Origin: Ralstonia sp. A12
GTDB lineage: Bacteria > Pseudomonadota > Gammaproteobacteria > Burkholderiales > Burkholderiaceae
DNA: 64,000 nt
Direction: 5' to 3'
Assembly: GCF_000801955.1 (NCBI RefSeq)
Contig: NZ_JSZO01000001.1
Span: 558,001-622,000, forward strand
The notes under the pieces are model-generated. The model was not told where the DNA came from and did not search any database. It worked only from the letters and a program-made list of their open reading frames with translations. How positions within the stretch are numbered: position 1 is the stretch's first letter; each line of letters starts with the position of its first letter. Of this stretch, positions 28,223-36,426 are shown in pieces. A program made the translations under genes and the position numbers.

Positions 28223-28826
28223 GCCTCGCACCCTCCTGCTGTGCACGCAGCGTGCTGGAGGTGCCATCCTTGCCGACAGGGCGTTTCGCGAGCACGGAGA
28301 CGCTATGCTCCGTGCACCCGATAAGCCATTGTTGCCGATCCCATTCGACTACATGCAGGCTTGCCTTACCCGTCAAGCGCGAAGAGCTGACGACTTGCGC
28401 AGCATCGATTCCCGAGCGGCCGGCAAACCGGCCTAGCCATCCTGTAGGCCGACTCTCCGCTGAAGACGCTCTTGACCGAAGCCACCTGGACAGTCCCCAC
28501 GTTGAGACGGCCAGGACAGCCACCACCATCAGCAACTGCGTTGTACCAAACATGGCGCTACCATCCGCCTCAGCTTCCCGACGCAAAGGAATGCTGGCAG
28601 GAAGGCGTCCCGACTCTGCATTGGCTTTGTCCGAGTCCGACATCCCGGCCGCTTCATGGGCGGGAGACTCTGCGGAAGCAGCCGGCACCGAAGCAAGCCT
28701 CGTCTGCGCAGTTGCCGGGAGCCCAACCATGGCGAGTGCGCAAAGCAGGAGGAGACTGGTCGCAATGCTGAGGGCCGAGGCCCCAGGCACAAGCCCCAGC
28801 ATGTTCAAACAAGGCATACGGCGCAC
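28215..28826 (-). CDS. fliO: Flagellar export gate-associated protein FliO
   Basis: About 203 residues. A signal or first hydrophobic segment near the N-terminus (SIATSLLLLCALAMVG), a polar linker, then the FliO membrane helix (TTQLLMVVAVLAVSTWGLSR) and a cytoplasmic region with the family pattern (SGIDAAQVVSSSRLTGKASL, then VVEWDRQQWLIGCT). GTG 28826 was chosen for its AAGGAA Shine-Dalgarno; ATG 28817 is possible. FliO helps FliP ring assembly. It sits between fliN and fliP as in most flagellar operons. Confidence 0.88.
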   Translation of the reverse strand: MRRMPCLNMLGLVPGASALSIATSLLLLCALAMVGLPATAQTRLASVPAASAESPAHEAAGMSDSDKANAESGRLPASIPLRREAEADGSAMFGTTQLLMVVAVLAVSTWGLSRWLRSRASSAESRPTGWLGRFAGRSGIDAAQVVSSSRLTGKASLHVVEWDRQQWLIGCTEHSVSVLAKRPVGKDGTSSTLRAQQEGARHE

Positions 28827-28839
28827 TGAAACGGCTTCC

Positions 28840-29277
28840 TTATAGCTTGAGGTCAAGCGGCAATTCCGTGATCCGCACGCCAAAATGATCATCCACGGCG
28901 ACAAGTTGGCCACGAGCCACAACTTTCCCTTCCAGAAGCAGATCGACCGGCTGTGCGACCTTGCTGTCTAGGCGCAAGACCTGTTGTTCCCTGGCAGCCA
29001 TCAGTTCGCCCACTGAGATCGTTGCCGTTCCGACGCATACCGTCAGCTGTGCTTTCACGCGATGCAGCGGGTTAACGCCTGAATCCAAGGTGTTGCTCAA
29101 CAGCGGCGCATCCGGAACTGTCTCGCCCGTCGCGTGCAAATCGCTCAACGCAAGCGTCTGCGCTGCGGGCATGACATCACCGTCTTCTTCAGCGTCCAGA
29201 TTTCGGCCATGCGTGGCTGTGCTCAATAGGTGCTCCATGGGGGTACTCGTCAGGTTAATTCTTGGATGTTGTGGCAT
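28840..29277 (-). CDS. fliN: Switch/C-ring protein FliN
   Basis: 145 residues: a polar N-terminal ~70 residues and a C-terminal SpoA domain (LTVCVGTATISVGELMAARE, then VLRLDSKVAQPVDLLLEGKV, ending GVRITEL). FliN forms the C-ring base and a docking site for the FliH-FliI ATPase. It follows the FliM-like gene by 17 nt. The SpoA domain looks complete. Confidence 0.93.
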   Translation of the reverse strand: MPQHPRINLTSTPMEHLLSTATHGRNLDAEEDGDVMPAAQTLALSDLHATGETVPDAPLLSNTLDSGVNPLHRVKAQLTVCVGTATISVGELMAAREQQVLRLDSKVAQPVDLLLEGKVVARGQLVAVDDHFGVRITELPLDLKL

Positions 29278-29294
29278 GTCGCCGTAGCCGCGCG

Positions 29295-30284
29295 CTAGTG
29301 CGCTGTGTCGAGCGGTTGCAGTTCAACTGCTTTGTGATCATCGATCCTTCCCAGAAACGCCTGGAACAAAGGCTCGGCATCAGCTATGCGAACGCGCAGT
29401 GGTGTCTCCAGTGCATGCGGGATGCGTACGACGTCGCCAAGTCGCAATCCGGACACAGTCCCGAGCTCCAGTTCGACCGGGCTCAGTTCCACTGTCATGG
29501 ACAACACTTCAGCAGACAACGCAGACAACACGGGAACCAACGCCGCAACTGCGACCGGTTGCGTAGCCTCGGCACCCGTCGAAACAGCGCAGTGCTGCCC
29601 TAGAAGACGAGTGGCACAGGAGAAATCCATCACCAACTGAAACCTAAGCCCGCACCAATCCAGAGCCAGCCACACCGCACCAGACCAGGGCTGCAGGATT
29701 TCTTCCCGCAGAACGCTCTCCGTCTTAGCTATTGACGCGCTCCCCGCTCCGTCAGGTGCTCCGATCCATTTGCGCAATTGCGCGCACCAATCCTCGACGG
29801 CATCCGCTGCGACGCAGGTCGCCACCCATGGCGCAGACGCATCGACCAGCATCATTGGTGCCTCATGGGATGCGGCAAAAAGCGCCGCCAACAGCGACGA
29901 ACCGGCTTGCCCAAGCGGCGTACGATCGTGCCGGCCTTCAGTACTGTTGACACAACTGCTGTCGCCCGGGGCACCCACCGTCCACCAACAACGCTCTGTG
30001 GTACTGCCTGGCCTCAATGCAATCCACGACCGCTCGATGGCGTCCGCCGCTCCGTCACCGAGGAAATGCTCCGAAGCCGCCATGGCTTGAGGAGCGCATG
30101 TCGCGCCGGGCGCCGCCGTCGGCAGTCCCCAATCACGCGCCCATTGGGCGAGCACCTCTTGCAAATCCCCCGCCAGCCGACCCAATTGAGCGGCCGGCCA
30201 CCAGCGCAATGGCCGAACCTCAGCATCTGGCAAGACAGGCGCTCTCCGTAGATCCACCTCGGGATATTCAACGATCATGCTCAT
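29295..30284 (-). CDS. fliM: FliM-like / SpoA-domain C-ring protein without CheY-binding motif
   Basis: 329 residues in the fliM position (between flgE and fliN; ATGA overlap with flgE). Only the C-terminal SpoA domain is clear (about 250-325: MTVELSPVELELGTVSGLRL, then GDVVRIPHALETPLRVRI). The N-terminal CheY-binding signature of FliM (LSQxEIDALL-like) is absent, and the middle domain (about 80-230) lacks the recognisable CheC-like GGxG features. In overall layout it resembles the SctQ/HrcQ C-ring proteins of injectisomes. It probably forms a non-switching cytoplasmic ring. The fliM name is by position. Confidence 0.75.
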   Translation of the reverse strand: MSMIVEYPEVDLRRAPVLPDAEVRPLRWWPAAQLGRLAGDLQEVLAQWARDWGLPTAAPGATCAPQAMAASEHFLGDGAADAIERSWIALRPGSTTERCWWTVGAPGDSSCVNSTEGRHDRTPLGQAGSSLLAALFAASHEAPMMLVDASAPWVATCVAADAVEDWCAQLRKWIGAPDGAGSASIAKTESVLREEILQPWSGAVWLALDWCGLRFQLVMDFSCATRLLGQHCAVSTGAEATQPVAVAALVPVLSALSAEVLSMTVELSPVELELGTVSGLRLGDVVRIPHALETPLRVRIADAEPLFQAFLGRIDDHKAVELQPLDTAH

Positions 30285-31468
30285 TTGCCATGCATTGCAA
30301 AGAGTTCGGTCAGCATGTCATTCGCTGTGGAAACCACTTGAGACGATGCCTGATAGCCCCGCTGCATGATGACCAAGTTGCTGAATTCCTGAGACAAATC
30401 GACGTTGGAGATTTCCACCATCCCCGAGCGCACGTTGCCAAACGCATCGCTGCCTGCCACACCGGTTTCCCATGCGCGGCCGTCAACCGCCTTGAACTCG
30501 TTGTCACCAACAGACTGCACTGCGTCGGGAGAACTGAAGTGCCCAAGAGCCAGGCGTGCTCCCTTCGCGGTCTGTCCGTTCGAGTAGTTCAGAACAAGCG
30601 TCCCCGTGGTATCGAACGTAGCCTTAGTCAGGCTGCCGGCGCCAAAGCCATCCTGCGACGCTACCGCCAGCGTCGACTGACTGCCAGAGTCAAACGACGT
30701 GACGTTGTTAGAGAAATCGAGCGTAAGCGGAATCGCAGACTGACCGCTCGGCGTGTAGTTGACCGAAACCGTTGCATTGGCCGGATCCGGGCGGCCATTG
30801 ATGAACGCAATCGTTCCACTACCGACCGTGGTTGTGCCGTCAAGCAACGTCACGGTCCAACTGCCCGATTTACCGCTGACGGGCGCCAGCTTTGCCGACA
30901 GCGTATGGGCACTGCCAGCAGCGTCGTTGACGGTGACACTGCCTACGGTCTGACCCGTGGACGTGCTCGACAGGTTGCCGCTGAATGTGACCGTACTCGT
31001 TGCCTTCGCCGCGTTCGTCTTGAGCGATGCAATACTGATGGCCGTCAGACTGCCGGTGGCGTCCATGCCCATTACTTGCTCGCCGGTCGCGCTCGAGATC
31101 AGGTTGCCATTGGTATCAAACTTGAACTGCCCATCCCGGGTGTAGTGAATCGTCCCGTCAGCCGCCTTCAGCACGAAGAGCCCTTGGCCATCGACCGCCA
31201 AATCAAGGTCGTTACCCGTGTTCTGCAACTGTCCTTGCTGAAAATTCAGCACCGTGCCAACGGTGTTGAGCCCGAAGCCGAATTGGCTGGAAGCGTGCCC
31301 GCCGGCTTGACCACCGAGCCCACCGGTCGAATAGAAGAGATCTGAGAACTGGAGCCCAGACCCTTTGAAACCTGGCGTGTTCATATTGGTCGTGTCATTC
31401 GAGATCACGCGCAGCCCTTCTTCGAAACCGTGCAGGCCGGTCATCGCAATGTAGATGGAATCAAGCAT
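30281..31468 (-). CDS. flgE: Flagellar hook protein FlgE
   Basis: 395 residues with the flagellar rod/hook N-terminal motif (MLDSIYIAMTGLHGFEEGLR, then NDTTNMNTPGFKGSGLQFSD), the FlgE variable region, and the conserved C-terminal coil (VDLSQEFSNLVIMQRGYQAS). It is the expected length. FlgE polymerises outside the outer membrane into the curved hook. No hook-filament junction genes (flgK, flgL) are nearby, so in this system the hook might be the terminal extracellular structure. Confidence 0.95.
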   Translation of the reverse strand: MLDSIYIAMTGLHGFEEGLRVISNDTTNMNTPGFKGSGLQFSDLFYSTGGLGGQAGGHASSQFGFGLNTVGTVLNFQQGQLQNTGNDLDLAVDGQGLFVLKAADGTIHYTRDGQFKFDTNGNLISSATGEQVMGMDATGSLTAISIASLKTNAAKATSTVTFSGNLSSTSTGQTVGSVTVNDAAGSAHTLSAKLAPVSGKSGSWTVTLLDGTTTVGSGTIAFINGRPDPANATVSVNYTPSGQSAIPLTLDFSNNVTSFDSGSQSTLAVASQDGFGAGSLTKATFDTTGTLVLNYSNGQTAKGARLALGHFSSPDAVQSVGDNEFKAVDGRAWETGVAGSDAFGNVRSGMVEISNVDLSQEFSNLVIMQRGYQASSQVVSTANDMLTELFAMHGK

Positions 31469-31501
31469 CAGTGGCTCCTAGTATTCAGGGATGATGGGTA
31501 T

Positions 31502-31906
31502 TTACCGAACGGCAATGACTTGACTCAGAGCGATGCCGGTCAGCGTCCCGCCGGCTCCCGCGTTGATGGTCAACTGAGGCGAGGTTCCGGATAGGGACAG
31601 TGCCGAAACAGTGCCCGTCATGGTCCCCGAACTGGTCGTGATATCCACCGTGCGGCCAATCAGACCAACGGATTGCAGAGATGCCTGGTTCGACACCAGC
31701 GTCTCAATGTTGCTGTTCATCTGCTGGGTCTGCCCAAGCGCAGTGAACTGGGCGACCTGCGCCATGAACTGCTGGTTGTCCATGGGCTTGAGTGGATCCT
31801 GATAGGTCAACTGCGTGAGCAGGACCTTCAGGAAATCCTGCATGTTGAGGTTGTTGACCTGGGATCCGGCGGTACTGCTGACGGTGCTTGCTGCGCTGAT
31901 TGTCAT
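31502..31906 (-). CDS. flgD: Hook-capping protein FlgD (short form)
   Basis: 134 residues, shorter than typical FlgD (about 220-230). The hallmark N-terminal half is present (MQDFLKVLLTQLTYQDPLKP, then MDNQQFMAQVAQFTALGQTQ). The C-terminal part retains one short beta domain (VGLIGRTVDITTSSGTMTG) and seems to lack the FnIII-like module. FlgD caps the growing hook. Its start overlaps the fliK stop. Confidence 0.93.
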   Translation of the reverse strand: MTISAASTVSSTAGSQVNNLNMQDFLKVLLTQLTYQDPLKPMDNQQFMAQVAQFTALGQTQQMNSNIETLVSNQASLQSVGLIGRTVDITTSSGTMTGTVSALSLSGTSPQLTINAGAGGTLTGIALSQVIAVR

Positions 31907-33006
31907 CGTCCTACCTGCTGATAAACGTGAAACATCGGCTGGCCGGCAGACCAGTCCCCATCCTGAAGTACCTGTCGGTACTGCCCTTCATGTAGTCTTG
32001 CTAACGGTGCTCGCTTGGCCAGATCGTCCTGCGTGGTACCCGTCAGCGAACGACCGTTGCAGACCAAGCTGAGCAGTTGGTGACCGCTCTCGGCCAGCAA
32101 ACGATCAAGCTGCCGCTGAACCTCCGGCAAGACCACGTTTTCGTCACGGCTGACTCCCAGCCATATGCGCACGCCCTGTTCGGTCCACTCCGCGTGGATC
32201 CGTACGGCCGGAGTGTCTTCATTCGAAGCGGTCGCCTCCTGCTTGCCGGATGCTGGCGGCGACTCGTGTTCATCAAGGCTCTGCATCACGTCCTCCGGCT
32301 GAACATCGCCACCAGTCCAGACCTGCAACGGCATGCCAGGAACAACCGGGGAATTCATAGCAATTTCCGCTCGGGTGGGCACAACTACCACCGTATCCAG
32401 GACGCCGCTCGTTGATGCACTCATCGCCGCAAGAAGCTGTGAAACCAACGGTGTCGGCAACCCAACCGGAAAGGGAACGCTGGCTGCTGTGTCAGTCGGA
32501 GTCACCACACCAAGTCCGACCTGCCCGAAGTTGGCGGACACGGCTGATGTCACGTTAGGTTGGGAAACCATGGTTCGCCCAAACACCTGTTGGGCCTGCG
32601 GCGTCGAGCCTTGCCAAGACCGCGTTGCGCCTACTTCGGCAACCGAAATAGCCTCCTCAGCAACGGGTCGTGCGTTCGGCTGCATCAACTCCTGCGCCCC
32701 GGCATTCGCTTGCGCGACGTTGTCCGCCTGGAGAGCCTCCTGAGAGGGCGATACCAATGTGCGAGCGCGGGTACCGGGACGGGCGAGCGAAGCAGCTTTC
32801 ACCATTTGTTGGTGTGTCGTGCGTCCCTCGCGCTCCTGCTCCCCACCCACGCCCTTGAACCAGTTGGCCAGTTCCGCCTGTTCCATGGCGCGCTGCCACC
32901 CCTGGTACCGGTTGGACAGACCATAGGCGCCGCTTTCCTGTCCAGCCGGCAGCGGCCTGCTGTCTGAATTGGTCGCCGGAAACGCGATGTCTCGCTGTAG
33001 CTTCAT
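31903..33006 (-). CDS. fliK: Hook-length control protein FliK (divergent)
   Basis: 367 residues from ATG 33006, which overlaps the fliJ stop. The N-terminal two-thirds are low-similarity, Gln/Ala/Val-rich, as in FliK. The C-terminal domain is identifiable mostly by position and by VRIHAEWTEQGVRIWLGVSR, then QLDRLLAESGHQLLSLVCNG, which looks closer to injectisome HpaP/SctP-like proteins than to the usual FliK C-terminal signature. FliK measures hook length and switches FlhB specificity. Confidence is in its role by synteny. Confidence 0.75.
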   Translation of the reverse strand: MKLQRDIAFPATNSDSRPLPAGQESGAYGLSNRYQGWQRAMEQAELANWFKGVGGEQEREGRTTHQQMVKAASLARPGTRARTLVSPSQEALQADNVAQANAGAQELMQPNARPVAEEAISVAEVGATRSWQGSTPQAQQVFGRTMVSQPNVTSAVSANFGQVGLGVVTPTDTAASVPFPVGLPTPLVSQLLAAMSASTSGVLDTVVVVPTRAEIAMNSPVVPGMPLQVWTGGDVQPEDVMQSLDEHESPPASGKQEATASNEDTPAVRIHAEWTEQGVRIWLGVSRDENVVLPEVQRQLDRLLAESGHQLLSLVCNGRSLTGTTQDDLAKRAPLARLHEGQYRQVLQDGDWSAGQPMFHVYQQVGR

Positions 33007-33473
33007 ACGCTGGCTCCTGCTGGCATTTGCCCTTGCCTGCCGATCCAATCCTGATCGGCCTGCGCCAGTGCTCGACTGCTCTGTGCCTGCACATAGTCCA
33101 CGATGCTGTCGTCCCGATGTCGTTCCATCACATCCAGTTTCTGCTGCGCATCCACACAAGCCTTCTGCATACCTTCTTTCTTGAGCAGCAATGTCTCCAG
33201 AGCGGCCTCCTGTTCAAGCATCTGGCTACGCAACCCTGCTAACCAGTGCAGCCCGCGCCTGTAGACATCCATATCGAAGTGCCGCTGTATGGCATCTGAA
33301 ATCGCCTGAGCATGCTCCCGATGCCGTGCCTGCAACCGGTCCAGTTCGGCCCGTGCGCGTGCAATATCACGCTGCAGGCTGCCCAGGTCGGCGAGCAGTT
33401 TGTCCAGACGCCACTGCCGCTGCTGCCGCAGTGGCTCCAGCGCATACTCAAATCCGCGCAGGTCAGCATGCAT
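33003..33473 (-). CDS. fliJ: Flagellar export stalk protein FliJ
   Basis: 156 residues, ATG 33473 (MHADLRGFEYALEPLRQQRQ). Almost entirely coiled-coil (LADLGSLQRDIARARAELDR, then LQARHREHAQAISDAIQRHF), as expected for the FliJ stalk that links the FliI ATPase ring to FlhA. It starts 54 nt downstream of fliI and its stop overlaps the fliK start. Confidence 0.88.
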   Translation of the reverse strand: MHADLRGFEYALEPLRQQRQWRLDKLLADLGSLQRDIARARAELDRLQARHREHAQAISDAIQRHFDMDVYRRGLHWLAGLRSQMLEQEAALETLLLKKEGMQKACVDAQQKLDVMERHRDDSIVDYVQAQSSRALAQADQDWIGRQGQMPAGASV

Positions 33474-33527
33474 GCCGGTCGCCCCGAACAACGTGCTGCG
33501 GCACCACAGAATTCATGGCGGCTTCCA

Positions 33528-34859
33528 TCACTTGCCTTCTGCAGGTGACACTGCGTCAGCCAGCAGACGCAATGCATCGCTTCGGCCTGCTCCACCCTCT
33601 GCCTGGCTCAGCCAGGCCTTCAGTCGAGACGCACAGATCAACGCGCGATCCAGCTCTGGGTTCGTGCCGTGTTCGTAAGCACCCAGTTCCACCATCTGGC
33701 GATTTCTTTCCAGCATGGCAAGAACCTGGACAGCCTTTGCACCCAGTTCCCGCTCCTCCCGCGTGGCCAAATCCGGCAGCAGGCGGCTTGCACTCTTGAG
33801 AATGTCAATGGCAGGGTATTGCCCCTGATGCGCAATTTGTCTCGACAACACAATGTGGCCATCGAGAATGGCACGCAGCGCATCCGAGATCGGCTCGTTC
33901 AAGTCGTCGCCCTCGACCAGCACGGTCAGCAGCGCAGTGATTGAACCTCCTGATGGAGCGGTCCCACAGCGTTCGCAGAGTTCCGGCAACTCGGCAAACA
34001 CTGACGGCGTGTAACCGCGCGCCGTCGGCGGCTCACCAGCTGCCAGACCAATCTCACGCCTAGCCATCGCGAAACGCGTGATCGAATCCATGGTCAGCAC
34101 GACTTGCTTACCCTGGTCTCGGAAATACTCCGCCACCGCAAGCGCTGCATGGACAGCTCTGACCCTCGCCAAAGCTGGCTGATCCGCTGTAGCGACCACC
34201 ACCACAGAACGTTTGAGCCCCTCCGGCCCAAGCTGCTTGTCGATGAACTCCCGGACCTCGCGACCGCGCTCGCCGATCAGCGCAATCACATTGACTTCGG
34301 CATCCACGTGACGCGCGATCATGCCGAGCAACGTGCTCTTGCCGACACCGCTACCTGCAAAAATGCCGACCCGCTGCCCCCTGCCGAGCGTGAGCAGCGC
34401 ATCGATACTGCGGATACCGGTTTCCAACACCGTGTGGATACGTGGGCGCATCATCGGATTGAGCGGCGACGACTTCAGCGTGCGAGTTTCAGTCAGCGCA
34501 GGCGCGGGAAGTCCATCGAGCGGCTGTCCAAATGCATCAATCACCCTGCCCAGCAACGCTTCGCCCACCCGCAGCTCAGCGCGACTGCCCAGTGCTGTCA
34601 CCTCATTGCCGGCAGCCAGCCCTTGCACCCCTCCGAATGGCATCAGGATGACCTGACCGCCTTCGACGCCAACCACTTCGGCCAGCGTCTGAGCCGCCTC
34701 GGCCTCGGTTGACTGGATCGCGCACAGTTCACCCACCTTCGCAATCGGCCCCTGCGCAACGATGGCGAGCCCCGACAAGCGGCGAACGGTGCCCGTACGC
34801 CGTGTCAGCTCGGCGTCGCGCAACTCGGAACGCAGTTGCCGGAGGCTTCCAGTGGTCAT
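33528..34859 (-). CDS. fliI: Flagellum-specific ATPase FliI
   Basis: 443 residues from ATG 34859, overlapping the fliH stop. Walker A GIFAGSGVGKSTLLGMIARH lies near 170-190, the arm VNVIALIGERGREVREFIDK follows, and Walker B VVLTMDSITRFAMARREIGL is near 262-281, with the catalytic region around GGSITALLTVLVEGDDLNEP. This is an F1-beta-like ATPase that powers unfolding and delivery of substrates to the export gate. It is intact by length and motif. Confidence 0.96.
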   Translation of the reverse strand: MTTGSLRQLRSELRDAELTRRTGTVRRLSGLAIVAQGPIAKVGELCAIQSTEAEAAQTLAEVVGVEGGQVILMPFGGVQGLAAGNEVTALGSRAELRVGEALLGRVIDAFGQPLDGLPAPALTETRTLKSSPLNPMMRPRIHTVLETGIRSIDALLTLGRGQRVGIFAGSGVGKSTLLGMIARHVDAEVNVIALIGERGREVREFIDKQLGPEGLKRSVVVVATADQPALARVRAVHAALAVAEYFRDQGKQVVLTMDSITRFAMARREIGLAAGEPPTARGYTPSVFAELPELCERCGTAPSGGSITALLTVLVEGDDLNEPISDALRAILDGHIVLSRQIAHQGQYPAIDILKSASRLLPDLATREERELGAKAVQVLAMLERNRQMVELGAYEHGTNPELDRALICASRLKAWLSQAEGGAGRSDALRLLADAVSPAEGK

Positions 34860-35719
34860 GCTGCAATCTCCGGCGATCGGGAGAGGCCGCGGGATATCGC
34901 TTCGCGCACTGCCGACAACTGTGTCTCTAGACGGGCATCCAGGTTGCCGCGAGGAGACCGCAAAATGCATCCCCCCAGCTTGACGCGATCGTCCGCCACC
35001 CACTGCACCGCTGAGCCTTCCTGGAAGCTTTGGCGAGCAAACCACGCATTCAAGTCGGCATCGCCTTGCAGGTGTGCCAGATCGGCCGGGTGAACATGAA
35101 TCGCTACCAGTTGCGTACTCGCCTGCTGCACAGCGTGCCGAACCATATCCTGCACGGCCTGCCGATTGGTGGCAGCGTCCCCAACAATCCGGCAGATCAC
35201 CTCGAAGCACAGTGCCGCCATCTCGTCTTCAGACTGATGCAAGCGCTTGAGCATCTCGGCTGGAAGTGCTGACAGCAAATGGTCAAGCTGACGTAGGCGG
35301 TCTTCCACTGCCTGCTTGGCGATGGTGTGTGCTTCCTGCTGGCCGTCTGTTCGCCCCGCTTTCAAGCCTTGTTGATAGCCATCCTCACGGCCCGTCTCAA
35401 ATCCGCTGCGATAACCTTCTTCGTGCCCCAGGGCAGTCCCTTCCCGCTGCCCCGCCAGCCAGCCCGCTTCATAACCAGCCGACTCGGCCGCCGCGCTCGC
35501 TGGATTGGCGGGCCCGCTGCGCCCATCATCCCCGGGCATGCGAAGCTCATGGACCGCAAGCGCAGCCGGTGTGCCGGCATGACCTGCGCCACGCCGGCGC
35601 GTCAGAAGACGCGGCACCTCCTGTACCGCGACGCCGCGCAGGACCGGGGCGAGCTCCTGCCCGGCACGCGCAATGGCGCCGTGGACCAGAACGGTATCGC
35701 CACGCTTCGGGGCACTCAT
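34856..35719 (-). CDS. fliH: FliI regulator FliH
   Basis: 287 residues from ATG 35719 (MSAPKRGDTVLVHG), whose start overlaps the fliG stop. The middle has glycine-rich helical repeats (EGYRSGFETGREDGYQQGLK) typical of FliH GxxxG repeats, and the C-terminal domain follows the FliH/V-ATPase E pattern (ILRSPRGNLDARLETQLSAV). It binds FliI and docks it to FliN. Somewhat longer than average. Confidence 0.9.
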   Translation of the reverse strand: MSAPKRGDTVLVHGAIARAGQELAPVLRGVAVQEVPRLLTRRRGAGHAGTPAALAVHELRMPGDDGRSGPANPASAAAESAGYEAGWLAGQREGTALGHEEGYRSGFETGREDGYQQGLKAGRTDGQQEAHTIAKQAVEDRLRQLDHLLSALPAEMLKRLHQSEDEMAALCFEVICRIVGDAATNRQAVQDMVRHAVQQASTQLVAIHVHPADLAHLQGDADLNAWFARQSFQEGSAVQWVADDRVKLGGCILRSPRGNLDARLETQLSAVREAISRGLSRSPEIAA

Positions 35720-36426
35720 CGCCAAGCCCTCAACTTTGTGAGCCACCCAGACCATGGTGCGCGGCGGTGCGTCGCCTCACTTAAAAACCGATCACGCGGC
35801 CCAGCAAGACCACCTGCCCGCCCCTCTTTTTGCAAAAGCGCCCATTGCTTGCTCGCCATGAAGGCATCCAGACGCGCACACACATGCTTCAGCAAGCTCG
35901 CCTGAAACGCGGAGGCCGCTCGAACACGCGCGGTATCTCGCTGCAGTTCGGTGATTGCGGTCTCCACGCGGCCACGGATGGACGGGCCCATACGTGTTAG
36001 AAGCTGTGCCCGCCAGGGCCAGTCGGCCAGCAGCAGGACATACGCGATCGCCTGGGGGGGCTCAGCCCGAAACACCTCAGCCAGAGCGACCGGAGCAGCC
36101 TGTTTCAGCCACACGATGCGGTCTGCATCGGTAGTTGCGGACAGTGGACCGGGCATACCTCCCCGTGCAGTATCAGCACCGGCTCTGGAGTCAGAGCCGT
36201 CGAGAAAGGGCACTTCATGCAGCGCGCTGCTTACCAGAGAGCGTTCTGCAGGTATCCCCATCTGGCGCAATTCCGCCAACATAGGGCCCAGCATGGCACT
36301 CTCTTCCGGCCGCAAGCGCTGTAGCAGCCAATGACGGTCTGCCTCGGACAGCGCGTGCAGCAACAAGGCCGCGCTTCTCGTCGGCGAGTCGGCATCCAGC
36401 GCAGACAGGTCCCCGCGCGGGTTCAT
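35716..36426 (-). CDS. fliG: FliG lacking its C-terminal torque domain
   Basis: 236 residues, compared with about 330 in typical FliG. The N domain is recognisable (RSAALLLHALSEADRHWLLQ, then RLRPEESAMLGPMLAELRQM), as is the middle domain (LAEVFRAEPPQAIAYVLLLA, corresponding to the FliG EHPQ motif). The remaining ~75 residues (VRAASAFQASLLKHVCARLD onward) do not resemble the FliG C domain with its conserved charged ridge that contacts MotA. Start and stop overlap fliF and fliH, so the short length is unlikely to be a truncation by sequencing. The gene is probably functional as a ring adapter but not as a torque generator. Confidence 0.82.
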   Translation of the reverse strand: MNPRGDLSALDADSPTRSAALLLHALSEADRHWLLQRLRPEESAMLGPMLAELRQMGIPAERSLVSSALHEVPFLDGSDSRAGADTARGGMPGPLSATTDADRIVWLKQAAPVALAEVFRAEPPQAIAYVLLLADWPWRAQLLTRMGPSIRGRVETAITELQRDTARVRAASAFQASLLKHVCARLDAFMASKQWALLQKEGRAGGLAGPRDRFLSEATHRRAPWSGWLTKLRAWR

